The notes beneath the pieces are model-generated. The model saw nothing but the letters and a program-made list of their open reading frames with translations. It was not told the origin of the DNA and searched no databases. From contig JABCZL010000001.1 in assembly GCA_013289685.1 (NCBI GenBank), forward strand, positions 437,838 through 501,837: a stretch of 64,000 bases of DNA. The letters run 5' to 3'. The DNA comes from Acidobacteriota bacterium. Its GTDB lineage: Bacteria; Acidobacteriota; Terriglobia; Terriglobales; Acidobacteriaceae. Below, piece by piece: positions 54,366 through 63,166 of the stretch (position 1 is its first letter; every line of letters starts with the position of its first letter). The translations under genes were made by a program, and so were the position numbers.

Positions 54366-55832
54366 GTGGGGATTTTGACTTTTCTACCGAGAAACAGAAC
54401 CTTGACCGCGCCGCATAATCCGCTAGAGAAAGCCGAGGCCGAAGTCCAATCCCACAGCGCCTCTCTGCGCCGCGAACTCGGCATCGCAGACTTGGTATTC
54501 GCCCAGATCCTCATCATCATCGTCCCCGAGTTCTACGGGACCGCTGTGAAGGCCGGCAACGCTCATGTCGTTCTGTGGCTGCTGGCTATTGTTCTCTTCT
54601 TCATACCGCACGCTCTCGTCGTCGCTTACCTGAATCGCCTGATGCCTCTGGAGGGCGGCCTCTACGAATGGGCGCGGCTGGGGTTTAGTGATCGAGTTGG
54701 ATTTCTCACGGCATGGAACATGTGGCTGTTGCAGACCGTTCAGGTCTCGCAGATTGCGCTGGTCACGACGACCTACATCTCCTATGCCGCACCACGCGCT
54801 GCCTGGATCGCCACCAGCCGGCCGGCTCTGGTGGCCGCCTCCGTCGTGTTGTTTGCGCTCATGATGCTCATCGCGCGCCTCGGTCTCGGCATCGGCAAGT
54901 GGTTCAGCAACGCTGGCAGCGCGGTCACTGTTTTCATTTTGACGGTGCTGATCCTCTTGCCGTACTTCAACGTCTGGCGCGGACATCTGCCCGCGTATCA
55001 CCCGCTCCCGCTAGTCCTGCCGCCGATGACTTTGTTGAGCTTCAGCATATTCAGCAAGATGACTTTCGGGGCGTTGTCGGGCTTTGAGACCGTCGCCATC
55101 TTTGCCGGAGAATCCCGCCACCCCGCGCGCAACATCGCCCGCTCCATCCTCTTCACTGCGCCGATCATCGCCGTGCTCTACATCCTCGGCACCAGCGCGA
55201 TCCTCGCTTTCGTTTCCCCCGATGCGATCGACGTGATCGGGCCCATCCCGCAGGCGCTGCGGAGCGGATTCTCCGGATTTGGCCAGGCGGGCCCGATCGT
55301 TGCCATCGCAATCCTGCTGCTGTTGCTGAACTACCTTTGCTCCTACACGCTCTATTTTTCCGCCAACACGCGCTTGCCCATGGCCGCCGGATGGGACCAC
55401 TTGCTGCCGGGCTGGTTCACGCGTCTCCATCCCAGGCACCGCACTCCGGTGAATTCAATTCTTTTTATGGGAGGGGTGGCCCTGGCGGCGAGCACGGCAG
55501 TGCTGATCGGAACCGGCAGCCAGGAGTCGTTCGTGCTGCTGCAGACGTGGGCCTGGACGTTTTATGGCCTGGCCTACCTGGTGAAGTTTGCGATTCCTCT
55601 GGTCTCGGCGAAAGAAAAAGGATTGCGCCCCGGCACATGGATGCGTCTCGGAGCCGCATCCGGATTTCTCGTGACTCTGCTCTTTGTTTTGCTTTCGGTG
55701 CAACCCGTAATCCCGGTCGCCAGCAAGGCAGGATATTTTGCAAAAGTCGTTCTCGTGGTCCTCGGGGCCGACGTTTTCGGATGGATGATTTATCGCGCGG
55801 GACAGCGGAAGAGCGATCGAACAATCGACTGA
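54366..55832 (+). CDS. APC-superfamily amino acid permease
   Basis: A 488-residue inner-membrane transporter of the amino acid-polyamine-organocation type with about twelve membrane segments. Helix 1 (IADLVFAQILIIIVPEFYGTA) has the unwound region of the family, helix 6 (FGALSGFETVAIFAGESRHPARNIARSILFT) the conserved F-x-G-F-E-x-(V/I)-x-x-x-x-x-E-x-x-x-P-x-R. It imports an amino acid or amine by proton symport or exchange; the substrate is not predictable. It starts with GTG 54366, 69 bases after the hydrolase gene, separated by a TGAGCGGAGTCGAAGG repeat fragment. If the hydrolase releases amino acids, the two could cooperate. Confidence 0.85.
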   Translation: MGILTFLPRNRTLTAPHNPLEKAEAEVQSHSASLRRELGIADLVFAQILIIIVPEFYGTAVKAGNAHVVLWLLAIVLFFIPHALVVAYLNRLMPLEGGLYEWARLGFSDRVGFLTAWNMWLLQTVQVSQIALVTTTYISYAAPRAAWIATSRPALVAASVVLFALMMLIARLGLGIGKWFSNAGSAVTVFILTVLILLPYFNVWRGHLPAYHPLPLVLPPMTLLSFSIFSKMTFGALSGFETVAIFAGESRHPARNIARSILFTAPIIAVLYILGTSAILAFVSPDAIDVIGPIPQALRSGFSGFGQAGPIVAIAILLLLLNYLCSYTLYFSANTRLPMAAGWDHLLPGWFTRLHPRHRTPVNSILFMGGVALAASTAVLIGTGSQESFVLLQTWAWTFYGLAYLVKFAIPLVSAKEKGLRPGTWMRLGAASGFLVTLLFVLLSVQPVIPVASKAGYFAKVVLVVLGADVFGWMIYRAGQRKSDRTID

Positions 55833-55955
55833 TCTCGCGGTTATGTTTTGGATGGCCGCGTACGCCGTAGGCCGATTAGCAGATTGATGTGAACGGATTC
55901 GATTTTTGACGGGGAAGCTGGTAATCGATAGTATCTCCGCGATAGGAAGAACACT

Positions 55956-56915
55956 GTGCGAATTCTCAAGCTCTTGATGGCATTTTGGATCACATCGCTC
56001 GTCGCAATCCGTCCGCAGGCCTCGGCACAGGAAGCTTCATGCGACGTGCCACTCGTTGTCACTCATTTCGTAGCCTCGAGCGGAACCGTTGAGATGGTTA
56101 AGGACCTCACCGCCAAAGACCTGACGGTCAAGATCGGCGGATCAGCGGGCACTGTGACAAATGCATCCGTCGACACGGGCAGCAAGCGAGTTGCTCTGAT
56201 CCTGGACGCGAGCACGAAAGTTCCGACGGATGAGTGGAGGTTAGAGACGGAAATGGCCGTCACCTTGATTCAGAATGCGCGCGCCCTTGACCGATTTTCG
56301 CTCTTTCTCGTCGGAACTGGTACTCCCGCTGGTCCGCGGCTGCCCTCTGCGGACCTGCAAACGCAACTGAGAGAGATGACCTCATCCCGGCCACCGACCG
56401 TCGATGCGAATGAAAGAATTTACGACGCGCTGCTTGCCGCGGCCAAGCATATGGACCCTCCCGAGTTCGGAGATGCGATTTTCCTGTTCGGACATCCAGA
56501 TGATACGGGTAGCAAAGCGACTCCGGAGCAAGTCGAAGAACTCATCCTGCGCAACAGGGTGCGCTTCTACGCTATGAGTTTCACGGATCTACTGCGGGGC
56601 AAACATCCTGCGGCGAACAAGCCACTGCCGAAGGGTCTAGGCCAAGAACGGGCAGATAAGATTAGTCACGCCACGGGCTATTTTTTCTCGTACCATGCAG
56701 TCGACGTTCTCAGAATTCCGGGCCAGCGAGCGCTACTCGAAGGATTCCTCGGAGATCTGTATGCAGGTATCGCCCAGCCCTACCGGGTTACGATCGGACT
56801 GAAGATGTCGGATAAAACCGCTCTCGACTTGGCCGTGGTGAACGGTAAAGATCGGAACATTCGCCTGGACGATGTGCACTACCCACACTTTATTTATCCG
56901 TGCACATCACGATGA
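55956..56915 (+). CDS. Exported VWFA-related protein, acidobacterial type
   Basis: A 319-residue exported protein: signal peptide (LLMAFWITSLVAIRPQASAQ), a short beta domain (VVTHFVASSGTVEMVKDLTAKDLTVKIGG) and a von Willebrand factor A-like domain (about 75-250: RVALILDASTKVPTDEW, RIYDALLAAAKHMDPPEFGDAIFLFG, VRFYAMSF). The layout matches the VWFA-related family (TIGR03436) that is very numerous in Acidobacteriota. The MIDAS DxSxS is degenerate (DAST), so metal-dependent adhesion may be lost. Start is GTG at 55956. Function is unknown, probably cell-surface protein interaction. Confidence 0.78.
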   Translation: MRILKLLMAFWITSLVAIRPQASAQEASCDVPLVVTHFVASSGTVEMVKDLTAKDLTVKIGGSAGTVTNASVDTGSKRVALILDASTKVPTDEWRLETEMAVTLIQNARALDRFSLFLVGTGTPAGPRLPSADLQTQLREMTSSRPPTVDANERIYDALLAAAKHMDPPEFGDAIFLFGHPDDTGSKATPEQVEELILRNRVRFYAMSFTDLLRGKHPAANKPLPKGLGQERADKISHATGYFFSYHAVDVLRIPGQRALLEGFLGDLYAGIAQPYRVTIGLKMSDKTALDLAVVNGKDRNIRLDDVHYPHFIYPCTSR

Positions 56916-56955
56916 TCTGAGGCTCCCATACGCCGCCGCACTCGTTGTATTCAAA

Positions 56956-58242
56956 TCACCGCAGAAACACCCTCCCCGCATCCTCCACCCGCACACTCGA
57001 CTTCCGCCGCGCTCCCGTCCCAACGGTGTAAACCACCAGCACATGATTCTCGACGATCAGAATTTCCTTTTCGCTGAGCCATCCCACCAAGGTCGCGTGC
57101 GGCACGAAGGCCAACTGGCGCGGCGTGTCTTCGATGCTCTTCACTTCCACCGCCGGCAACTCCGGTAGGACCTTGCGAATGCGCTGCGACTCCTCCGGAT
57201 TTGCCTCTGCATCTTCCGCCAGTTGAATCGTCTTGTTGGTTTCGGCCGTCGAAACGATGGTCATCGCCACCGATCCGATTTCCGGCGACAGGTGCGCGTT
57301 CGAGGTATAGAAACTCACATCGTAGTCAGGATTTTTATACGTCGCCCGTTCGTCAAACACCGTGATCTTCTTGCCGCTGCTCAGCACGAGCGTCTGATCG
57401 TTGCTCTGATTCAACCACCCGCAGCATCCAGTGTCGGGAATCGCCTCAACCATCGTCTGACCGTCCGAGCTCGCACCCAGCACGCGCTGCAAAGGCTTGC
57501 CCAGAGCCGTGGCCGTCCACTTCCCACCGTCTTCCCGATAGCTCGTCGTCGCCCCGTACTCCGGACCAACTTGCCCCGCGACAAACTGCGTCATCAGAAG
57601 AAACTTTTCGACGCCGCCGTCCGGCGCCCAGACCACGCCATAGGGACAACTCTCCTCGCACGTCCCCGTTTCACAGCGGCAGTCGGCAAATTTCGCGGTG
57701 ACCAGCTCCACGCGGCCCGCCCCGGTCAGATCAGTCTGCCAGGCTTGCCACGTCGTCGTGGTCGAAAGGTCGACTCCCTCCCGCTGCAGCCGCCGCGCCT
57801 GATTGGCGAACCAGAACAAATGCGCGCCGTCCGCCGCAAGATACGGCGCCGGAGCCGTCTCGGTAACGACCTGATTCGATCCCGCGGTGCCGACCTCGCG
57901 CTTCACCCCTTCATCAATCGTGGCCGCCGCGCGCCCGTTCCAAAACCATGCCTTGTGCGCCGATGCGGCCTCTTCTTCGGAAAGCGGCATCGACACCGCC
58001 GGGGCGAACAGAATTTGCCCCAGCCGGTTCACCTGAACATTTCCCGGCGACTGCACCGCCTCGGCTGGCACTTTGACCGTCTGCTTTACCGCAAATGTCG
58101 CCGGATCGTATTCCACCATCTCTCCTGGCGCGCGCAGCACCCAGAGCCGCTTGCCCTGCGCCAGTAAGGGAGTGGCGGTCAATACCAGACCAGCCACCAG
58201 ACCAGCGACCAGACCAGCGACAAGTTGCAATGCTGTTCTCAT
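56956..58242 (-). CDS. Exported propeller-like protein of unknown function
   Basis: A 428-residue exported protein. Signal peptide MRTALQLVAGLVAGLVAGLVLTATPLLAQG, in which LVAG is repeated by a 12-bp tandem duplication (58184-58219). The mature part has repeated beta patterns with Trp/Gly (LWVLRAPGEMVEYDP, HLFWFANQARRL, VVWAPDGGVEKFLL, VLSSGKKITVFD), consistent with a beta-propeller. A Cys-rich loop (CRCETGTCEESC, residues near 205) could be disulfide-bonded or bind metal. I do not recognise the family. ATG 58242 is preferred because the signal peptide starts there. Confidence 0.65.
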   Translation of the reverse strand: MRTALQLVAGLVAGLVAGLVLTATPLLAQGKRLWVLRAPGEMVEYDPATFAVKQTVKVPAEAVQSPGNVQVNRLGQILFAPAVSMPLSEEEAASAHKAWFWNGRAAATIDEGVKREVGTAGSNQVVTETAPAPYLAADGAHLFWFANQARRLQREGVDLSTTTTWQAWQTDLTGAGRVELVTAKFADCRCETGTCEESCPYGVVWAPDGGVEKFLLMTQFVAGQVGPEYGATTSYREDGGKWTATALGKPLQRVLGASSDGQTMVEAIPDTGCCGWLNQSNDQTLVLSSGKKITVFDERATYKNPDYDVSFYTSNAHLSPEIGSVAMTIVSTAETNKTIQLAEDAEANPEESQRIRKVLPELPAVEVKSIEDTPRQLAFVPHATLVGWLSEKEILIVENHVLVVYTVGTGARRKSSVRVEDAGRVFLR

Positions 58243-58256
58243 AGGAACTTCGTTGG

Positions 58257-58356
58257 TAGCGCCGGCATCTTGCCGGCTGTCGCGTGGGCGTCCCGCCCTC
58301 GCAACCTGGCGGGCGAGGACGCCCGCCAGCACAGCCGCCGAGACGGCGGCGCTACT
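58257..58356. repeat. GTAGCGCC inverted intergenic repeat
   Basis: A roughly 100-bp element with GTAGCGCCGGC at the left and its near-complement GGCGGCGCTAC at the right, enclosing GGCGGGCG/CGCCCGCC palindromes. Bases 58332-58356 are the exact reverse complement of 4799-4823. It separates two minus-strand genes. Confidence 0.75.
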
Positions 58357-58362
58357 GTTCGC

Positions 58363-60351
58363 TCATTTCATCTCGACAATCGGCAACTCAACAAAACTTG
58401 CCTGATCCGCCGAGTGAAAGATCCGCTGTGTCGCCTTCTTGTAATCCCCCGGCTTGGCCCAAAAAATATTCGGCACAAACGTTTGCGGATTCCGATCATA
58501 CAGCGGGAACCAGCTCGACTGTACCTGCACCATGATCCTGTGTCCCGGCAGAAAAACGTGATTCGCGGTCGGCAGCAGGAAGTGATAGAACAACGGCTTA
58601 TCGGGCGTGATCGCCTTCGGCGTCTCCGGGCTCTCGCGATACCGACCACGGAAAATGTCCGCCGAAATCATTAGCTGATAGCCGCCCATCCTCGGATCCG
58701 TGCCCACCTCATCGGGATAAACATCAATCACCTTCACTACCCAGTCCGAATCCGTCCCGCTGGTCGAGGCGATCACGTTCGCGACCGGCTGCCCGCTGAT
58801 CTTCACCGGCTCCTTCAACACATCCGACGTAAAAGAAATAACGTCCGGACGCCCTGACGCTTCTCGCTGATCGTCGACCAGCCACTGCGCCCAGGTGAAC
58901 TCCCCTCCGTATCCTACAGGTTGAATCGGCCGCGGGCGGAACGTTACAGGTTTCGCCGGATCTGAAACATATTCCTCGTACGCTACGTCGCCGCTCTTCG
59001 GAACATCGAAGCCCAACTTGAGTCCTGCTTCCAGATAAAGCCGTGTCGCCCGGATCGCACATCCACTGGAACATCCCGCCGGCCACGCCGGCAGACGCCG
59101 CCACGTGTTCGCTCCCGTCTCAAAAGCGGTCACCGGAGCCACGTCCGCCTTCGGCGCGCCGTCTTTCAGATACTGATCGAGAAACGGCCGCAGAATGTTC
59201 TCGCGGAAATACAGCCCGGTATCGCTGTTAAACTTCAACGCCCCGAGCGTGCTGCCATCGCCAATTTCCTGCCCGTGGTGCCACGGCCCCAGCACGAGAA
59301 ACACTTTATCGTTGCCGGTGTCCTTCGGTTTGATGGCCTTGTAAACCGCGGGCGCCCCATAAATGTCTTCCTGATCCCACAGGCTGGCGACCAGCATCAC
59401 CGGCACTTTCAACGGCTGCGCTGCCAGAATCTTGTCCATGGCTTGCTGTTGCCACCATGCATCGTAGCTGGGATGCTCCAGAATTTTGCGCCAGAATCCG
59501 ACTTGCTCAAGGCCATGGCGCCGTCCCAGTTCGCCGGCCGATCCCGCCTGCATGTAGACGTCGTAGTCGTCGAAGTGATCGGTCCACCACAGTGACCTGT
59601 TGTCCCGCGTCGCTTCCTGCTCCCAGATGTACGGCATGTTCTGCTCGCGAAACGCGCCGTTGTGAAACCAGTCGTCGCCCATCCAGCCATCGACCATGGG
59701 ATTCATGGGCACCGACACTTTCAGCGCGGGGTGCGGATTCACCAGCGCCATCAGCGGCAGAAAACCATCGTAGGAGATGCCGAGAATCCCCACCTTTCCA
59801 TTACTCTCCGGCAAATTCTTCACCAGCCAGTCGATGGTGTCATAGGTGTCGGTCGCATGATCGACCTCGGTCGGATTCAGCGGCCCGTGCAGCGGCCGCG
59901 TCATCACGTAGTCGCCCTCCGACCCGTACTTGCCACGCACGTCCTGCACCACGCGGATGTAGCCGCCTTTAACAATCACTTCCACGGCGTTGTCGTAGCC
60001 ATTCAGAATCGGCCCCAGGTGCGAACTCTGCGCGTGATTCAGTTGCGCGCTGGCGCTGTAAGGCGTCCGCGTCAGTAGGATCGGCGCATTCTTCGCACCC
60101 TTGGGAGTCACGATCACCGTGTGCAACTTCACCCCGTCGCGCATGGGAATCATCACATCCCGCTTAACGTAGTCGAAGCTATCCGTGACTGGTTCAATTT
60201 TGGCGGGAGTTTCGCTGGGGAACCCGGCAGCAGTTTGTGCCGCCGGCGTTGCGGGAAAAATCCAGCAGGCAAGAGACAGCGTGAGACAAGCCGAACTTCT
60301 GCAACCCAGGCTTCTCCAGTCCACACGGCGAACGTGGCAGAACATTTTCAT
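58363..60351 (-). CDS. Exported CocE/NonD-type alpha/beta hydrolase (X-Pro dipeptidyl-peptidase family)
   Basis: A protein of about 662 residues with a signal peptide (ACLTLSLACWIFPATPAAQT) and the S15/CocE layout: alpha/beta-hydrolase domain with the nucleophile in GILGISYDGFLPL, acid and His further on (ASLWDQEDIYG; LGPWHHGQ), a helical cap (GDDWFHNGAFREQNMPYIW) and a C-terminal jelly-roll (about 420-660). Members hydrolyse esters, glutaryl-cephalosporins or X-Pro peptides; the substrate here is open. ATG 60351 has AAGGAAA upstream; the longer frame to 60474 does not give a better signal peptide. Confidence 0.85.
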   Translation of the reverse strand: MKMFCHVRRVDWRSLGCRSSACLTLSLACWIFPATPAAQTAAGFPSETPAKIEPVTDSFDYVKRDVMIPMRDGVKLHTVIVTPKGAKNAPILLTRTPYSASAQLNHAQSSHLGPILNGYDNAVEVIVKGGYIRVVQDVRGKYGSEGDYVMTRPLHGPLNPTEVDHATDTYDTIDWLVKNLPESNGKVGILGISYDGFLPLMALVNPHPALKVSVPMNPMVDGWMGDDWFHNGAFREQNMPYIWEQEATRDNRSLWWTDHFDDYDVYMQAGSAGELGRRHGLEQVGFWRKILEHPSYDAWWQQQAMDKILAAQPLKVPVMLVASLWDQEDIYGAPAVYKAIKPKDTGNDKVFLVLGPWHHGQEIGDGSTLGALKFNSDTGLYFRENILRPFLDQYLKDGAPKADVAPVTAFETGANTWRRLPAWPAGCSSGCAIRATRLYLEAGLKLGFDVPKSGDVAYEEYVSDPAKPVTFRPRPIQPVGYGGEFTWAQWLVDDQREASGRPDVISFTSDVLKEPVKISGQPVANVIASTSGTDSDWVVKVIDVYPDEVGTDPRMGGYQLMISADIFRGRYRESPETPKAITPDKPLFYHFLLPTANHVFLPGHRIMVQVQSSWFPLYDRNPQTFVPNIFWAKPGDYKKATQRIFHSADQASFVELPIVEMK

Positions 60352-60705
60352 GGTTTCCTTGGAAGAGCCGAAATAGTAACCCGTCAACCGGAGCCATGCC
60401 AAACCGCGCTCTACGTTACCCGGCGTTCGGCTGCGCCTCCAGTCTTTCACGAAACAGCTCGCAGAAGGCTGCACTCTTCGCGCCTTTTTCCTTTTTTCCG
60501 GATAAGCGTGAACTCAATATCCGAACCGCCCTGGAAAGTGATAGGCTACCCAATCCTGATCTGTCGGTGGCGAGGGGCCGGGCCGAAGGCGAAAGCGGCA
60601 GGCTTACCTTATAATGACCGGGGTCCGAAACGCCATTTCGATTGCTTTGGAGTCCGTCGCACGCAGATTCATTGCGAGAGTTGTGACAAGCGCTCGTTCG
60701 CATCT
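60352..60705. other. Divergent intergenic region
   Basis: No gene is supported; the frame of the phosphatase is open upstream through this stretch, but the sequence is Arg/Ser-rich and unlike the family. It must contain the promoters of the hydrolase (minus) and phosphatase (plus) genes. I see no clear operator. Confidence 0.45.
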
Positions 60706-61482
60706 ATGGCCGTTGAATTGAAAACTCCAAAGCCTGGCATCGAAGCCGCGAGCCTGACCGACGTCGGCCGCCAGCGCTCCAATAACGAAGACTCTTTTAT
60801 CTACTGGGAGCCCGACTCCGACGAGGACTTCCGCCGCAAGGGCCGTCTCGCCGTAATCGCCGATGGCATGGGCGGATATGAAGGCGGGCAGGAGGCTAGC
60901 CGCCTCGCCGTCGAGACCGTGCGCAGCGTCTACGACAACGGGTTCGCCGGCGATCCGCAAGAGACGCTGATCGAAGCCTTCGAAGCCGCTCACCAGAACA
61001 TTCAGCGCTTTGCCCAGGACCATCCCCAGTTCTACGGGATGGGTACGACCTGCACCGCGCTCGCCATCGTCGACCGCCAGCTCTCGTTTGCGCATGTTGG
61101 CGACAGCCGCCTCTACCTGATTCGCGCCGAGACCATCACCCGCCTGACGCGCGATCATTCTTATGTAGGCCGCCTGGTCGAGAGCGGCATCGTGCGCTCC
61201 GAAGACGCCGAGTCGCACCCGCAACGCCACATTCTTACTGCTGCGCTCGGCTCCGGCCGGGACGTTACGCCGAACGTTCCGGAGCACCCGTTCCCGCTGG
61301 AAGACGGCGACACGCTTCTCCTCTGCACCGACGGACTCTGGGGTCTGGTCGGCGACCCGGATCTCGCGCGCGTCGTCCAAACCAATCCCCCGGCGGAAGC
61401 CTGCCTAAAGTTGGTGGCCATGGCGCTGGAGCGCGGCGGCCCCGATAACATCACCCTGCTGCTGCTCCGCGTTTCCGCCTGA
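60706..61482 (+). CDS. PP2C-family serine/threonine protein phosphatase
   Basis: A 258-residue cytoplasmic phosphatase with all PP2C motifs: TDVGRQRSNNEDS (metal Asp), LAVIADGMGGYEGG, GTTCTALAIVDRQLSFAHVGDSRLYL, LTRDHS, LLCTDGLWGLVGD and GGPDNITLLLLRV. It removes phosphate from Ser/Thr residues, normally opposing Hanks-type kinases; no such kinase is in the window. Start at ATG 60706, just before the conserved domain; no good Shine-Dalgarno is visible. A 15-bp tandem repeat directly follows the stop codon. Confidence 0.9.
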   Translation: MAVELKTPKPGIEAASLTDVGRQRSNNEDSFIYWEPDSDEDFRRKGRLAVIADGMGGYEGGQEASRLAVETVRSVYDNGFAGDPQETLIEAFEAAHQNIQRFAQDHPQFYGMGTTCTALAIVDRQLSFAHVGDSRLYLIRAETITRLTRDHSYVGRLVESGIVRSEDAESHPQRHILTAALGSGRDVTPNVPEHPFPLEDGDTLLLCTDGLWGLVGDPDLARVVQTNPPAEACLKLVAMALERGGPDNITLLLLRVSA

Positions 61483-61934
61483 CGCATTTCGGCGCAATCG
61501 GTTTTTGTGCGATCAGTTTTTGCGCCATCAATTTGGCCAACACCTGGCTTTCCACGACGGTCTTCCTCAACCGTCTTTCCTCAACTGTCTTGGATTATTC
61601 GATCACTCATTGCGCGGGCGCAACGACAGCTAACCAGGAGCCGCGCATTATCAGTGCAGTATTGCCAGTCCAAATGATCTGGCAATTCCAGTACGTCCTC
61701 CTGGCAGCACCGGTGCTGGTTTCAAGACCTGCGGCCGGGCCCAGTCCCAAAGCCCGCTCTCAAGATGTCCGGAGGCAAACTCAGGCTGAAGAACAGCGAT
61801 TTTCGTCTCGGCATCAGAGACTCACGGGAGCCAACCTGAGAACGGCCTCTCAATTGCCCTGAGTACGGCTTGCCCTATTCCATCAAACGCGCGCCCCTTC
61901 GGGCGACGCTGAAATCAGGAGAAGAAACGATTTA
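61483..61934. other. Intergenic region with tandem repeats
   Basis: No gene is supported. A 15-bp degenerate repeat starts ten bases after the phosphatase stop (units at 61492, 61507 and 61522; core GCG-ATCAGTTTTT). A 14-bp duplication follows (61557-61584, core TCTTCCTCAAC). The remainder, up to the HAF gene's ribosome binding site AGGAGAAG near 61917, is featureless. Confidence 0.55.
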
Positions 61935-63026
61935 ATGAACAAACGACGGGTTGTCCGACTGCTCTTATGCTGCATTGTTTTGCTCACCATGTCTGTGGCC
62001 TGGGGCCAGACCCCGACCTTCCAGTTGCTAATCGACCCCACCGGCTCCGGCACCTGGGTAAACTACGCCCTCTCCCATGATGGCAAGGTGATGGCGGCGA
62101 ACTACGGTGGTTCCATCTACCGTTGGACTCCGGACACTCCGAAATTTCCCTTTGGCGGATTCAGCTTCGTTGGGCCAGGGAATTTTCTAAACTCCGAGAT
62201 TGGAATTTCGAGCGACGGAACCACCATCGTCAGCGCTCGCACCGGGCCTGACGGCAACGTGAATCCGGCGATGTGGAAACAATCGACTGGCTGGATCGAC
62301 CTCGGTCATCCTGCCAACGGATGCATTCTAGACGGCCAATGGGGCGGCGGTTACGCCCTGAACGGCGACGGCACGGTAGCGGTTGGACTCGCGTGGTACT
62401 GCCCCGGGGCCGAGGGCTTCGTGTGGAATCGCACGAACGGTATGACCAGCCTTTCGCATCCTGCCGGTCCTTATGGCACCAGCAGCCGGGCGTCGGCGAT
62501 CTCCGCCGATGGCCGGACAATCGTGGGCTTTTCCGAGGATCCGCCAACGGGTGTGCGACGCCCGGTTCGCTGGTTCGGCGGCAAGACTTATTTGTTCGCA
62601 GGACTTCACACTCCCGGCGAAGCTTCCGGAGTCAGCTCAGACGGCTCGCAGATTGTTGGACAGGTGTGGGATTTCACCGCCTCGAGCTCCTATGCGTTCC
62701 ACTACGCCGCTGGCAAGGTCACTTCTCTGGGGACCATCTCTGGAATCCAGTTCGATCAGAGCTACGCGAATGCCGTTGCCGACAACGGGACGACTGTCGG
62801 GTGGAGCGGCGACCCATTCGGCGTAGGCATCCAGGCCTTCATCTGGAGCCCCAAACTTGGGATGCAATCCCTCTCCCACTACTTGCATCAGCGCGGCGTG
62901 CTCCTTCCGTATGGCCTCACCCTGACTTCCGCACTCGACATTTCAGCCGATGGTTCGACGATTGTTGGGGTGTGGCAGGACGCGAACTACCGCCAGGGTG
63001 GCTGGATGGTTCGGCTCAAGAAATAG
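61935..63026 (+). CDS. Exported HAF-repeat propeller protein
   Basis: A 363-residue exported protein: signal peptide (LLLCCIVLLTMSVAWGQ) and six to seven repeats of the HAF type, in which D/N-G-x-(T/V)-(I/V)-V-G is followed by an aromatic strand (SSDGTTIVSARTG, NGDGTVAVGLAWY, SADGRTIVGFSED, SSDGSQIVGQVWD, ADNGTTVGWSGD, SADGSTIVGVWQD) and A-F-(I/V/H)-W. The repeats should close into a beta-propeller. Function is unknown; such proteins are common in soil bacteria and are thought to be surface or matrix proteins. No PEP-CTERM or other sorting motif is visible. Confidence 0.8.
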   Translation: MNKRRVVRLLLCCIVLLTMSVAWGQTPTFQLLIDPTGSGTWVNYALSHDGKVMAANYGGSIYRWTPDTPKFPFGGFSFVGPGNFLNSEIGISSDGTTIVSARTGPDGNVNPAMWKQSTGWIDLGHPANGCILDGQWGGGYALNGDGTVAVGLAWYCPGAEGFVWNRTNGMTSLSHPAGPYGTSSRASAISADGRTIVGFSEDPPTGVRRPVRWFGGKTYLFAGLHTPGEASGVSSDGSQIVGQVWDFTASSSYAFHYAAGKVTSLGTISGIQFDQSYANAVADNGTTVGWSGDPFGVGIQAFIWSPKLGMQSLSHYLHQRGVLLPYGLTLTSALDISADGSTIVGVWQDANYRQGGWMVRLKK

Positions 63027-63055
63027 CCCGCAGCGCCGTCAGGAATCATTCTGTA

Positions 63056-63097
63056 CCAGTATCGGTTCCCAGTATTCGGCTCACCCGCATTCGGTTC
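63056..63097 (+). repeat. 13-15 bp x3 degenerate tandem repeat after the HAF gene
   Basis: Units CCAGTATCGGTTC, CCAGTATTCGGCTC and ACCCGCATTCGGTTC lie between the HAF stop codon and the sedolisin gene. Confidence 0.55.
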
Positions 63098-63166
63098 AGA
63101 AGTCCTGCGTCTTACAAATACAAACGAAGAATTCAAAGATACAGACCTCAAGGAGAAAGTAAACAG

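Noticed and set aside
61533-61862. Plus-strand frame of 109 codons between phosphatase and HAF genes
   Set aside because: It runs through a tandem repeat, has no ribosome binding site and no protein-like pattern.
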